A stretch of DNA of 64,000 bases from VRUE01 sp963780815 (GTDB lineage Bacteria > Actinomycetota > Thermoleophilia > Solirubrobacterales > 70-9). Position numbers and translations under genes: made by a program. Below are positions 50,447 to 58,995 of the stretch, one piece after another (within the stretch, counting starts at the first letter, position 1; every line of letters begins with the position of its first letter). The notes below the pieces were generated by a model. The model saw nothing but the letters and a program-made list of their open reading frames with translations, had not been told where the DNA came from and did not search any database. The stretch is from contig CAWADG010000008.1 in assembly GCA_963780815.1 (NCBI GenBank), positions 62,001-126,000 on the forward strand, given 5' to 3'.

Positions 50447-51238
50447 TCAGGCGGCGAGGTCGCGTCGATCGAAGAGCCAGGCGCCGAGCGCGGCGAAGGC
50501 GACCGCGACGGCGGTCACCCCGACGAAGGCCAGCGGGTCGATTCCTTCCTCGATCGCGTTTCCGTAGTACCTGAAGACCGAGGCGTAGCGGATGCCGGAG
50601 AGGTCGGGGTCGAGGCGGCCGACGAGGTCGATCACGTACATCGTCACGAGCACCCCGGCGACGGCGCCGGTGACGACGCTGGTTCGCAGCGAGAAGCCGG
50701 TGGCGACGATGCCGAGCGCGGCGAAGACGAGGGCGAGCGGCAGCACGTTGGCGTAGCCGGCGATCGCCGAGCCGATCGAGAGATGGGCCCCGGCGAGGAG
50801 GCTGCCGAGCGCGGTCAGGACCACGGTCATGACGAGCACCACCGAGACCTCGACCGCGGTCGCGGTGAAGCTCGCTGCGGCGAGGCGCATGCGGGACACC
50901 GGCGCCGACAGCAGCACGTCGAGGCGGCCGCTTTCGGCGGCACCGGAGAGGCCGCTTGCGACGGCGCGCACCGCCAGGTACCCAATCGCGAGCGGGACGA
51001 TCAGGCTCAGCAACTCGGCGTGGAGGTACTGCTCGACGCTCGTCAGTTCGCCGATTCCGAACGCTTCCTTCAATGCCGACGGGTAGTTGTTGACGGCTTT
51101 CGAGAGCGCGCCTTCGACCGAGGGGAAGATCATCACGATGAAGGCGGACCAGAGCCCGAGCGGCACCCCCCAGGCGAGGAGCGAGCGGCGCCGGTCGGAC
51201 AGATGGGAGCGAATCAGGGCCCAGAGCTGCGCGATCAT
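50447..51238 (-). CDS. ABC transporter permease (ABC-2 type)
   Basis: 263 aa with six hydrophobic helices in the ABC-2 arrangement: WGVPLGLWSAFIVMIFPS, then LIVPLAIGYLAVRAV, then the conserved SGRLDVLLSAPVSRMRLAAASF loop, then four more helices. ATG 51238 overlaps the stop of the ATPase gene by 4 bases. Substrate unknown; family members export drugs, lipids or polysaccharides. Confidence 0.87.
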   Translation of the reverse strand: MIAQLWALIRSHLSDRRRSLLAWGVPLGLWSAFIVMIFPSVEGALSKAVNNYPSALKEAFGIGELTSVEQYLHAELLSLIVPLAIGYLAVRAVASGLSGAAESGRLDVLLSAPVSRMRLAAASFTATAVEVSVVLVMTVVLTALGSLLAGAHLSIGSAIAGYANVLPLALVFAALGIVATGFSLRTSVVTGAVAGVLVTMYVIDLVGRLDPDLSGIRYASVFRYYGNAIEEGIDPLAFVGVTAVAVAFAALGAWLFDRRDLAA

Positions 51239-52161
51239 CCGGATCCACCGCCGTAGTAGGTGAGGAATACCTCCTCGAGCGAAGGGTGAGTCAGCTCGAG
51301 GTCGAGAACGTGGCGTTTCGCGACGGCCTTCAGCACCGGGTCGAGGTCGCCCGCGACCTTGAACGACACCTTCCCATCGGCCGCCTGCAGGTCGCTGACG
51401 CCAGGCAGGCCCCGCAGGTCCTCGAGGGGATCGGCGGGATCGGCCAGCTCGAGCGTGGCGGTGCGGAGGGCCTTGCCGAGGAGCTCGTGGATCAGCTCGA
51501 CGGCGATCAGCCTCCCCTCGCGCACGATCCCGACCCGGTCGCAGACACGCTCGACCTCGTCGAGCTCGTGCGAGGAGAGCAGGACCGTGCAGCCGCGCTC
51601 GCGCTCCTCGACGACGAGCGAGAGGAACTCCTCCTGCATCAGCGGGTCCAGCCCGCTGGTCGGCTCGTCGAAGATCAGCAGCTCGGGTGAATGGAAGGTG
51701 GCGATGATCAGGCCGACCTTCTGCCGGTTCCCGCGCGAGAGCTGGCCGAGCGGGCGGTCGAGATCTGCCTCGAAGCGCTCGGCCAGCTCGGCGGCACGGC
51801 CAAGCCCCTCGAGGCCCCGCAGGCGGGCGAGGAGGCCGAGTGCCTCGCGGCCCGTGGACTGCCTGCCGTACCCGAAGTCGCCCGGGAGGTTCCCGAGTCG
51901 AGCCCGGATCGCGACGCTGTCGCGGTGGCTGTCGAGGCCGAAGATGCGCGCCGTCCCGCCGGTCGGGTGCAGGAGGTCGAGCAGGGTCCGGATCGTCGTC
52001 GTCTTGCCGGCCCCGTTGGGCCCGAGCAGGCCGAACACCTCACCGGCCTCGACCGAGACGGTGACGTCCTCGATCCCCCGCTTGGCGCCGTAGCGCTTGG
52101 TCAGTCCCTCGATCTCGATCACCGGCACGCCCGCATGCTCGCAGCATGCGATCTCCGACAT
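51235..52161 (-). CDS. ABC transporter ATP-binding protein
   Basis: 308 aa from ATG 52161 (MSEIACCEHAG); an ATG at 52173 is possible. Walker A GPNGAGKTTT, Q-loop LPGDFGYG, signature QLSRGNRQKVGL, Walker B LLIFDEPTSGLDP and H-loop SSHELDE are all intact. C-terminal regulatory domain typical of CcmA/DRA exporters. Operon with the permease downstream. Its upstream region is module M4, shared with the divergent universal stress proteins. Confidence 0.92.
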   Translation of the reverse strand: MSEIACCEHAGVPVIEIEGLTKRYGAKRGIEDVTVSVEAGEVFGLLGPNGAGKTTTIRTLLDLLHPTGGTARIFGLDSHRDSVAIRARLGNLPGDFGYGRQSTGREALGLLARLRGLEGLGRAAELAERFEADLDRPLGQLSRGNRQKVGLIIATFHSPELLIFDEPTSGLDPLMQEEFLSLVVEERERGCTVLLSSHELDEVERVCDRVGIVREGRLIAVELIHELLGKALRTATLELADPADPLEDLRGLPGVSDLQAADGKVSFKVAGDLDPVLKAVAKRHVLDLELTHPSLEEVFLTYYGGGSG

Positions 52162-52170
52162 CTCGGCGCC

Positions 52171-52240
52171 CATCGGGGAAATGCCCACCCGATCTGTGCG
52201 GCGTTTATCGGATTCCGGGGGGCGGCCGCTGCCATACCTT
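52171..52240 (+). promoter_or_regulatory. Paired-box promoter module M4 of the USP pair
   Basis: CATCGGGGAAATGCCCA (52171-52187, minus-facing) and GCGGCGTTTATCGGATT (52198-52214, plus-facing), centres 27 bp apart. 20 bases then TACCTT (52235-52240), 6 bases, ATG 52247: leaderless. No good -10 is seen at the matching distance on the minus side. Confidence 0.6.
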
Positions 52241-52246
52241 CGACTC

Positions 52247-52981
52247 ATGGCAAAGCCGCAGCAGCTGAAACGAAGCGACCCGCTCCCGACCGCCTCTCCT
52301 GGCCCGGTCCTGATCGGGTTCGAGGGGTCTGACGGCGGTCGCGACGCCCTCGAGCTCGGCCGCGTGCTGAGCGCGATCGATGGCGGCCGGGCCATCGTCG
52401 CGATCCCCCGCAACGCGGGTCTCGCCGAGGAGGCGAGGACGGCGCTCGACGACCCGACTGCGGAGATCGAGGAGATCGGCGTCCTCTCTCCGGCCCTGCT
52501 GCTCGTCGAGAGCGCCAGGCGCAATCACGCCGAAACCCTCGTTGTCGGCTCGACCCGCCGAGGCAGGGTCGGGCGGGTGCTGCTCGGGAGCGACGTCGAG
52601 CAGATCCTTCACAAGACTCCCTGCGAGGTGGTCGTCGCCCCCACCGGCTATGCGTCCGAGGGCCATCGAGATCTCGCCCGGATCGCCGTCGCGGTCGACG
52701 GCACTCCGGGGTCCAAGGCCGTGCTGGCAAGGGCGGAAGAGCTCGCTGGCCAGGCCGGGGCGACGATCGACATCATCCCACTCGACCCCAAGCACGGTGG
52801 CGGCTGGTGGCACGGCGTCCGCGACACCGCCTCCGCGATCGCCGCGGCCTGCGAGCCCGACGTCGACCTTCTCGTCGCCGGCTGGCGCCACCGGATGGAT
52901 CATTTCCGCGTCGGCTCGGTGACGCAGCGCCTGCTCACCGAAACGCCCTGTCCCGTACTGGTCGTGCCGAACGAGAGGTAG
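52247..52981 (+). CDS. Universal stress protein, two USP domains (first degenerate)
   Basis: 244 aa. Domain 1 (19-135) has VLIGFEGSDGGRDALELGRVLS and STRRGRVGRVLLGSDVEQIL; domain 2 (143-244) has IAVAVDGTPGSKAVL and FRVGSVTQRLLTETPCPVLVV. Loops between strands are short in both halves. ATG 52247 is leaderless under M4. First gene of a two-USP operon; seven bases separate it from the next. Confidence 0.9.
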   Translation: MAKPQQLKRSDPLPTASPGPVLIGFEGSDGGRDALELGRVLSAIDGGRAIVAIPRNAGLAEEARTALDDPTAEIEEIGVLSPALLLVESARRNHAETLVVGSTRRGRVGRVLLGSDVEQILHKTPCEVVVAPTGYASEGHRDLARIAVAVDGTPGSKAVLARAEELAGQAGATIDIIPLDPKHGGGWWHGVRDTASAIAAACEPDVDLLVAGWRHRMDHFRVGSVTQRLLTETPCPVLVVPNER

Positions 52982-52987
52982 GGCGAC

Positions 52988-53791
52988 GTGTACCGCAAAG
53001 TCCTCGTCGGCTACCTCGACACCGAGCCGGGCCATGATGCGCTCGAGCTCGGCCGCCTCCTCTCCCAGGCGAGTGGCGCCGACCTCTTCGTCGTCACCGC
53101 CTCGGGCGAGGACGGCGGCGGCCTCGCCGGCGTGGCGCGCGCGAAGGAGGCCGACCTCGTCGTTCTCGGATCCACCGGGCGAGGCCCGTTCGGCCGCGTC
53201 ATCCCGGGAACGACCCTCGCCCGCCTCCTCGCCAAGGCGCCCTGCGCGGTCGCGGTCGCCCCGCCCGGCTTTGCCCTGCGGGCCGGAGCCGCGGACGAGC
53301 TCGGCTGGAGACCGCTGAGCGGCGACACCGCCGACCCCGGACTGCACGTGGTCGGGGTCGGGTTCGACGGCTCACGCGCCGCGCACGAGGCGCTCGAGAT
53401 CGGCACCGAGCTGGCGCTGGCAAACGCCGCAGCCCTCCGCGTCTACACCGTCGCCCGCAACTACGCCCATGTGCCGGGCGCCGACGCGGACGGCCGCGTC
53501 CCGGGCATGCCGACCGAAGCCGAACGGCTCCAGCAGGAACTTCACGAGGCGGTCGCGGGCCTCCCGGGCGAGGCCCGGCCACAGCCAGTCTTCCTCCGCG
53601 GCAACCCCGCTGCCGAGCTGATCCGCGCGATCGAGCTCGGGGTCGACCTGCTCGTCCTCGGCACCCGCCCCGGCGGGCCGCTGCGGCGGGCGCTGCACGG
53701 CAGCGTCTCCGACGCGGTCCTGGCCGACGCCCGCTGCCCCGTCCTGATCTCTCCCGCCGGGGTCAGGGCACCGGTGGCGACGCCGGCCTGA
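52988..53791 (+). CDS. Universal stress protein, two USP domains
   Basis: 267 aa from GTG 52988. Domain 1 starts YRKVLVGYLDTEPGHDALELGRLLSQA, with GSTGRGPFGRVIPGTTLARLL. Domain 2 (115-260) begins VVGVGFDGSRAAHEALEIG, with GTRPGGPLRRALHGSVSDAVL. The ATP-loop glycines are largely kept. Third tandem USP of the island. Confidence 0.9.
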   Translation: MYRKVLVGYLDTEPGHDALELGRLLSQASGADLFVVTASGEDGGGLAGVARAKEADLVVLGSTGRGPFGRVIPGTTLARLLAKAPCAVAVAPPGFALRAGAADELGWRPLSGDTADPGLHVVGVGFDGSRAAHEALEIGTELALANAAALRVYTVARNYAHVPGADADGRVPGMPTEAERLQQELHEAVAGLPGEARPQPVFLRGNPAAELIRAIELGVDLLVLGTRPGGPLRRALHGSVSDAVLADARCPVLISPAGVRAPVATPA

Positions 53792-53800
53792 TCGCCAGGC

Positions 53801-54172
53801 TCAGTCGTCCGCGCCGCCCCCGCCGTGCTCTCCGTCCCCGCCGGCGGAGCCGCTCGAATCGTCGGCGGGCGCGGCCGGGATCAGTTCGGTCGCCGGGGAC
53901 ACCGCCGGGGGGGCCGGGTGGCTCGACGGAGGGGTGGAGGTGGTCCCGTTTTCTTCGGCGTTCTTCGGCGTCACCCGCGGCCTCACCGTCGCGGGGGCGC
54001 CGCGCTCCTTCTCCCGGGGCCTCGGGGCGAGAGCGTCGCCGGCCGAGATCGGTTCCGACGCGAGGCCGATCTGCTGGCTCGCGACCCTGCTGGCGGCGAT
54101 CGAGACGGCGGCCGCGATCAGCATCCCCAGAATCGCCAGCGCAATCCAGCGGGCTGTCGGCGGAAGCCTCAT
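53801..54172 (-). CDS. Small membrane-anchored Pro/Ser-rich protein
   Basis: 123 aa. N-terminal MRLPPTARWIALAILGMLIAAAVSIAA is a signal-anchor; the rest (KERGAPATVRPRVTPKNAEEN and a Pro/Ser/Gly-rich acidic tail) looks disordered and extracytoplasmic. It follows the histidine kinase by 9 bases on the same strand and may be part of that signalling unit. No family known. Confidence 0.65.
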   Translation of the reverse strand: MRLPPTARWIALAILGMLIAAAVSIAASRVASQQIGLASEPISAGDALAPRPREKERGAPATVRPRVTPKNAEENGTTSTPPSSHPAPPAVSPATELIPAAPADDSSGSAGGDGEHGGGGADD

Positions 54173-54181
54173 CGCCCGAGC

Positions 54182-55567
54182 CTAGGCAGACGCCGGTAAA
54201 GGATTGGCAAAAACGATCGACGCTCGGGTCCCGCCGCCATCGCGAGGGGAGAGCGTCACCTCGCCGCCCCACTGGCGGACGAGCTCGCGAGCGATCGGGA
54301 GGCCGAGCCCGGTTCCGCTCGGGCCGCCGCGCCCGGCGCTGCCGCGACTGAAGCGGTCGAAGACCGCCTCCTCCTCGCCGGGCTCGAGCCCCGGCCCGCG
54401 GTCGAGGATCTCGATTCGGCCCGACCCGGGCTCGATCGCAACCGCCGACCCGGATGGGGAGTAGCGGATCGCGTTCTCGAGCAGCGCGTCGATCGCACGG
54501 TCGAGGTCGTGCGGGGCGCACCAGGCGACGGCGTCGGGGCCGGCGTCTCGAGTCCCAAGCTCGATCGACCGCTCTGCGGCCGACGCCTGCAGGCGCTTCG
54601 CCGCTCGGGCCGCCGCGTCGGCGAGGTCGACCGATTCGGGCGGCAGTTCGTGCTCCCCGGCCCGGCTCAGAATCAGCAGCTCATCGACGATCAGCGAGAG
54701 CCGGTCGATCTCGGTCAACGCCGCCTCCAGGTCGGCCGCGGCCTGGTCCCCACCCCGAAGGCGATCGGCGAGCGACTCGAGCCGCAACCGCAACCCCGTG
54801 AGCGGAGTGCGGAGCTGATGGGAGGCGTCGGCGACGAAGTCCTTCTGGACCCGCAGCAGCCGCCTGATCCGCTCGGTCATCTCGTTGAACGCCCGCGAGA
54901 GGCTGCGCTGCTCAATGCTGCCCTCGACGGCGACGGTCGAGTCGAGGTCGCCGGTGGCGACCTGACGCGCCGCGCGATCGAGGCGGCGGATCGGCCGGGC
55001 GATCTGCTGCGCGACGACGGCCGCCGCCGCGACCCCGAGCAGCAGCACGACCCCCGCCAGCGCCGCCAGGTCGAGGATCGAAGTACGCACGGCCCGGTTG
55101 ACCGCGGCGACGCTCTGGGTGACCCGGGCGGCGCCGGCGACCCGGGCGTGGCTGAGCACCGGCTCGGAGGTCGCGAGTATGTCGGTGCCGAGCGTTTCGC
55201 TGTGGCGGGTGATCTGCTCTCCATGGCCGTCGAGGGCGGCCCGGACCTCGGGCCTGTCTGCGTAGTCGCGACCGGCCGGGGCGCCGCCGGAGTCCGCCAG
55301 CAGCCGCCCGCGGCGGTCGACGACGATCACCCGCCCGCGCACGCTGGCGGCCGAGACCCGGACCAGGCGGCGCAGGGCCGGCCGCTGAGCGGGGTCGAGC
55401 AGCTCCGACGCCGAGGCCGCGACGAGGTCCACCTGGCTCCGCGCCTGGCCCTTCACCTCGGAGTCGACGCGGTCGCGAAGGCTCACCGCGAGCGGCACCC
55501 CGAGGGCGATCAGCGCCAGCAACAGGACATAGGCCAGCGCCAGCAGGAGGGTGGCCCGGAGGCTTAC
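54182..55567 (-). CDS. Sensor histidine kinase (HAMP-HisKA-HATPase), non-canonical start
   Basis: About 461 aa. Helix 1 (LLLALAYVLLLALIALGVPLAV), extracytoplasmic sensor region, helix 2 (AALAGVVLLLGVAAAAVVA), HAMP, H-box with His250 in ADASHQLRTPLTG, N-box LLENAIRYSP, and GTGLGLPIARELV. The expected start overlapping the regulator stop would be GTGA; the sequence reads GTAAGC (55567-55562), so the start codon is GTA and the regulator ends in TAA. No ATG/GTG/TTG lies nearby in frame. Because of the upstream frameshift, the regulator's first 62 codons are in frame with this kinase. Confidence 0.82.
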   Translation of the reverse strand, partial: VSLRATLLLALAYVLLLALIALGVPLAVSLRDRVDSEVKGQARSQVDLVAASASELLDPAQRPALRRLVRVSAASVRGRVIVVDRRGRLLADSGGAPAGRDYADRPEVRAALDGHGEQITRHSETLGTDILATSEPVLSHARVAGAARVTQSVAAVNRAVRTSILDLAALAGVVLLLGVAAAAVVAQQIARPIRRLDRAARQVATGDLDSTVAVEGSIEQRSLSRAFNEMTERIRRLLRVQKDFVADASHQLRTPLTGLRLRLESLADRLRGGDQAAADLEAALTEIDRLSLIVDELLILSRAGEHELPPESVDLADAAARAAKRLQASAAERSIELGTRDAGPDAVAWCAPHDLDRAIDALLENAIRYSPSGSAVAIEPGSGRIEILDRGPGLEPGEEEAVFDRFSRGSAGRGGPSGTGLGLPIARELVRQWGGEVTLSPRDGGGTRASIVFANPLPASA

Positions 55568-56290
55568 GGCTCCTCGACCTCCGGCGCGGCGAAGCGGAAC
55601 CCGACTCCCCTCACCGTCTCGATGTAGCGGGGGTCGGCCGGGTCGTCGCCGAGCTTGCGCCGCAGCCATCCGACGTGGACGTCGAGTGTCTTGGTCGAGC
55701 CGAACCAGTTGACGTCCCACACCTTTGACATCAGGTCCTCGCGGCTGACGACCCGGCCGGCGTTCCGCATCAGCTCCGCGAGGAGATCGAACTCCTTGCG
55801 CGACAGCTCCAGCTCGGCGCCATCGAGGCGGGCCGCGCGTGCCGCCGGGTCGAGCTCGAGGCCGCCGATCCGGATCGGCTTCTCGTCGGCTGCGGCCGCG
55901 TCGCGGGGAGCGCTGCGACGGAGGACGGCCCGGATCCGCGAGATCACCTCGCGGGCGCTGAACGGCTTGACGACGTAGTCGTCGGCGCCCAGCTCGAGGC
56001 CGACGATCCGATCCATCTCGGTGCCGCGGGCGGTGAGCATCACGATCGGCACGTCCGAGTGGCGCCGCAGCTCGCGGCAGACGTCGCGGCCGTCGCCGTC
56101 GGGCAAGGCTGAGGTCGAGCATCACCAGGTCCGGGTCGGCCTCCCGCGCGAGCTCGAGCGCTCCGGCGGCGGTTCGGGTGACGACCGCTTCGAAGCCGGC
56201 CCGCTTCAGGGCCTCCGCGAACGGCTCGGAGATCGAGTCCTCATCCTCGACGACGAGGATGCAACCGCCCGGCGCCGAGGTGGAGGGCAT
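55564..56290 (-). pseudogene. OmpR/PhoB-family response regulator with +1 frameshift
   Basis: Receiver start MPSTSAPGGCILVVEDEDSISE...LVMLDLSL (56290 to about 56105, phosphoacceptor Asp59), then one extra base: CTTGCCCGAC where CTGCCCGAC would give LPDGDG. The remainder (MPDGDGRDVCRELRRHSDVPIVMLTARG through the winged-helix VWDVNWFGSTKTLDVHVGWLRRKLGDDP and GVGFRF) is intact in the other frame to TAA 55566-55564. Without that base it would be about 241 aa. Either a decayed gene, a recoding site or a sequencing error. Confidence 0.85.
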
Positions 56291-56426
56291 CGACCCACTG
56301 TAACGCCGCCCAACCTGGCCCCTTTCGGCTCGCGGCCAGGTTTTGCCAACCCTTTACCCGCGCCTGGGGGGCGCTTGGACGGGGCCTCCCCACACTGGTC
56401 ACAAATCCGCCCAGGAGGTAGATGAG

Positions 56427-57104
56427 GTGAAAAACGCTAAGTCACGAGTCGCCGCAGCCGCCACGGTCGTCGGACTGGGGGGGCTCGCCGGTGTAGCGCT
56501 CAGCGCCGGGAGCCAGAAGTCGGCCCCGGTCGCCGTCAAGCCGCTGGTCCACACCAAGGTGATCCGGCAGACGGTTCACGTCACCAAGCACAAGAAGCCG
56601 AAGCACCCCGGCGCGACCGGGACACCGGGGGCCGCCTATGCAGGCGGGGCGGCGACCGGCGCCGCGGGTGGCTCCACCTACTCATCTTCGGGTGCGCCGG
56701 TCACGACCTCCGCCAGCGGCTCCGCCGCGACGGCCCCGGCGCCCAGCTCGAGCCCCGAATCGGCTCCGGTCGTCACCCAGACGAGCGGCGGCTCTGCCCC
56801 CGCCACCCATACTGCGACGCGCCACACCGGGTCCTCCGGTGGCCACGCGCCGGTGGTGACCCACACCAGCGGCTCCAGCGGCTCCCACTCCGGCTCGGCC
56901 GGCAGCACTCACACCGCCCCGACCCACACGAGCCCCGTCGTGACCCACACCAGCGGCTCGACCGGCGGCACCACGGAAAGCGGCGGCGCCGCGGCGGGCG
57001 GCGGCAGCACGGCCCCGGTGGTCACCCACACCAGCGGCTCCGGCACAGCTGCCGGCGGCGGCGGCGAGGGGTCCGACCACGAGACGGGAGACAACGGTGA
57101 CTGA
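56427..57104 (+). CDS. Exported Ser/Thr/Gly-rich repeat protein
   Basis: 225 aa from GTG 56427 behind AGGAGG. Signal peptide (KNAKSRVAAAATVVGLGGLAGVALSAG), a basic strand-rich linker (VIRQTVHVTKHKKPKHPG), then low-complexity Ser/Thr/Gly/Ala with the decamer APVVTHTSGS or close variants four to five times (e.g. SAPVVTQTSG, HAPVVTHTSG, SPVVTHTSG, TAPVVTHTSG). Resembles surface stalk or glycosylated linker regions. First gene of the ApbE redox operon; divergent from the two-component system. Confidence 0.72.
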   Translation: MKNAKSRVAAAATVVGLGGLAGVALSAGSQKSAPVAVKPLVHTKVIRQTVHVTKHKKPKHPGATGTPGAAYAGGAATGAAGGSTYSSSGAPVTTSASGSAATAPAPSSSPESAPVVTQTSGGSAPATHTATRHTGSSGGHAPVVTHTSGSSGSHSGSAGSTHTAPTHTSPVVTHTSGSTGGTTESGGAAAGGGSTAPVVTHTSGSGTAAGGGGEGSDHETGDNGD

Positions 57105-57399
57105 GCGCGCCGAGGCGGCGGCTCGGCAGGACGCGGCACCGCGGCGGCGGCGCCCGGGCATCGGCCCCGTGGTCTGGGGCTCGGTCGCGCTGTTCGCCGC
57201 GATGTTCGCGCTCCTCACCTACCAGCTCAGCTCCAGCCAGCCCCCGGCGCCCCGACCGGTCCTGGTCCGCAAGGTGGTCAAACGCCGCGTCGTCACCACC
57301 GTCGTCCCGACCCCCGGGCCCTCGGCCGTGACCACCAGCGGCCAGGTCACCGCGGCACCGCCCTCCGAATACGCCCCGGTCACGACGAGCGCCTCCTGA
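57097..57399 (+). CDS. Single-pass membrane protein with Thr/Pro-rich tail
   Basis: 100 aa; GTG 57097 overlaps the previous stop by 8 bases. A basic N-terminus (AARQDAAPRRRRPG) is followed by a transmembrane helix (WGSVALFAAMFALLTYQL) and an external basic beta stretch VLVRKVVKRRVVTTVVP, which parallels VHTKVIRQTVHVTKHK in the preceding exported protein. A Thr/Ser/Pro tail follows. Probably a partner of its neighbour; no known family. Confidence 0.68.
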   Translation: MTERAEAAARQDAAPRRRRPGIGPVVWGSVALFAAMFALLTYQLSSSQPPAPRPVLVRKVVKRRVVTTVVPTPGPSAVTTSGQVTAAPPSEYAPVTTSAS

Positions 57400-57400
57400 G

Positions 57401-58372
57401 ATGAGCGAGCACGACGTCATCTTCGATGCGATGGGCAGCCACGTCCGGCTGCTGATCGGCGAGCCCGGGCCCAGCATGGATCCGGCGCCGGCCGCCGCCG
57501 AGCGGGCGCGGCGGTTCGTGGTCGAGTTCGACGCGACGCTGTCGCGCTTCAAGCCCGACAGCGAGCTCTGCGCGCTGAACGCGGACGAGCGCGAGCGCGT
57601 TCCCGCCTCCGAGCTCCTGCGAAGCGCGGTGCGGGCCGGGCTCAGGGCCGCCGAGCAGAGCGGGGGCCTCGTCGACCCGACCCTCGCCGGCGAGATCGAG
57701 TCCGCCGGATACGTCGCCTCGCGCGCCGGGGTCCCCGGCGTCCCGCTCGGGGCAGCGCTGGCCGAGGCCCCGCCCAGGCGCCCGGCCCGGCCCCATCCGG
57801 CTGCGAGGTGGCGCCGGATCGATGTCGATGACTCGAGCGGGACGATCAACCGCCCGCCCGGCGTCCGCTTCGACACCGGCGGCGCGGGCAAGGGCCTTGC
57901 GGCGGACATGGTCGCCGACCTCCTGCATGGCTATTCCCGCTACATCGTCGACTGCGGCGGCGACATCAGGATCGGCGGCCCCGACGCCCTCCTGCAACCG
58001 TTCGAGGTCCTCGTCGAGCATCCCCTGACCGGCGAGCACGCCTTCGTGCTCAAGCTGGGCTCGGGCGCGGTGGCGACATCCGGCCTCAACGTGCGGATCT
58101 GGCGCGGCGCCGACGGCCGCTACTCGCACCACCTGCTCGACCCCTCGACCGGGGAGCCGGCCTGGACCGGGCTGATCGGCGTCACCGCCCTCGGCGACAC
58201 TGCGGTCGAAGCGGAGACGTTCGCCAAGGCGGCGCTCCTGTCGGGGCCCGAGGGCGGGCGCCAGGTGCTCACCGAGCGCGGCGGCCTGCTGGTCCACGAC
58301 AGCGGCCGGATCGAGACCGTCGGGCCGCTCAGCGCCAGGCCGCGAATCCGAGTTGCGGGGGCCGCCACGTGA
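57401..58372 (+). CDS. apbE: FAD:protein FMN transferase (ApbE)
   Basis: 323 aa. Typical ApbE features: FDAMGSHVRLLI start, SRFKPDSELCALN, FDTGGAGKGLAADMVADLL, a SRYIVDCGGDIRI strand, then VATSGLNVRIW and HHLLDPSTGEPAW, with the conserved Mg/FAD ligands around T-ALG. It covalently attaches FMN to Thr/Ser of exported redox proteins. No obvious FMN-bind (SGAT) target protein lies in this operon. Confidence 0.93.
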   Translation: MSEHDVIFDAMGSHVRLLIGEPGPSMDPAPAAAERARRFVVEFDATLSRFKPDSELCALNADERERVPASELLRSAVRAGLRAAEQSGGLVDPTLAGEIESAGYVASRAGVPGVPLGAALAEAPPRRPARPHPAARWRRIDVDDSSGTINRPPGVRFDTGGAGKGLAADMVADLLHGYSRYIVDCGGDIRIGGPDALLQPFEVLVEHPLTGEHAFVLKLGSGAVATSGLNVRIWRGADGRYSHHLLDPSTGEPAWTGLIGVTALGDTAVEAETFAKAALLSGPEGGRQVLTERGGLLVHDSGRIETVGPLSARPRIRVAGAAT

Positions 58373-58995
58373 ACGCGGCAACAACCTCGGAAACCCTCCA
58401 GGCCCACGGCTGGTGGCTGGCCAGCCGCGCCTCCGGCCTGGTCGCGCTGGTCCTGGTGACGACCTCGGTCGGCCTCGGGCTGGCGATGGCGGGCAAGGTG
58501 ATGCGGCGGCCGGGGCTGTCGCGGAAGCTGCTCGCGATCCACGAGCACACCGCCCTTGCCGGAATCGTCGCGATCGCCGTCCACGGCATCACCCTGCTCG
58601 GCGACCCCTGGCTCCATCCGGGTATCAGCGGCGTCACCGTCCCCTTCGCCCTCGGATTCCGCCCCCTCTTCACCGGGCTCGGGATCATCGGCGGCTACCT
58701 CGCCGCGCTGCTCGGCCTCAGCTTCTACGCCCGCAGGCGGATCGGAGCGCGCCTCTGGCGCAAGGCCCACCGCGCGACCGTCCTCGTCTACCTGCTGGGG
58801 CTGGTCCACGCCTTCGGTAGCGGGACCGACGCCTCGGCCGTGTGGTTCCGCTGGTGGGCGCTGGCGACGACCCCGGTGATCGGCGGGCTCTTCCTCTACC
58901 GGGTCTTCGCCGGCCGCCTGCGCGGGGCACGGCTGCCCGCCCCGCGGCCCCGGTCCGCACCGATCTCACGAACCCCAGTTCCCGAGGAGGCATGA
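58369..58995 (+). CDS. Ferric-reductase-like transmembrane cytochrome b
   Basis: 208 aa, GTG 58369 overlapping apbE by 4 bases. Six helices of the ferric-reductase/MsrQ-like kind with paired His on helices (LLAIHEHTALAGIVAIAVHG and LWRKAHRATVLVYLLGLVHAFGSG) that would bind two hemes. Likely carries electrons across the membrane to flavinylated acceptors or reduces metals. Overlaps the downstream FAD reductase start (ATGATG). Confidence 0.87.
   Translation: MNAATTSETLQAHGWWLASRASGLVALVLVTTSVGLGLAMAGKVMRRPGLSRKLLAIHEHTALAGIVAIAVHGITLLGDPWLHPGISGVTVPFALGFRPLFTGLGIIGGYLAALLGLSFYARRRIGARLWRKAHRATVLVYLLGLVHAFGSGTDASAVWFRWWALATTPVIGGLFLYRVFAGRLRGARLPAPRPRSAPISRTPVPEEA

Noticed and set aside
56700..57060. 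Repeats suggestive of a CRISPR array
   Set aside because: Periodic similarity is at the protein level (APVVTHTSGS) with variable codons and no constant spacer length.
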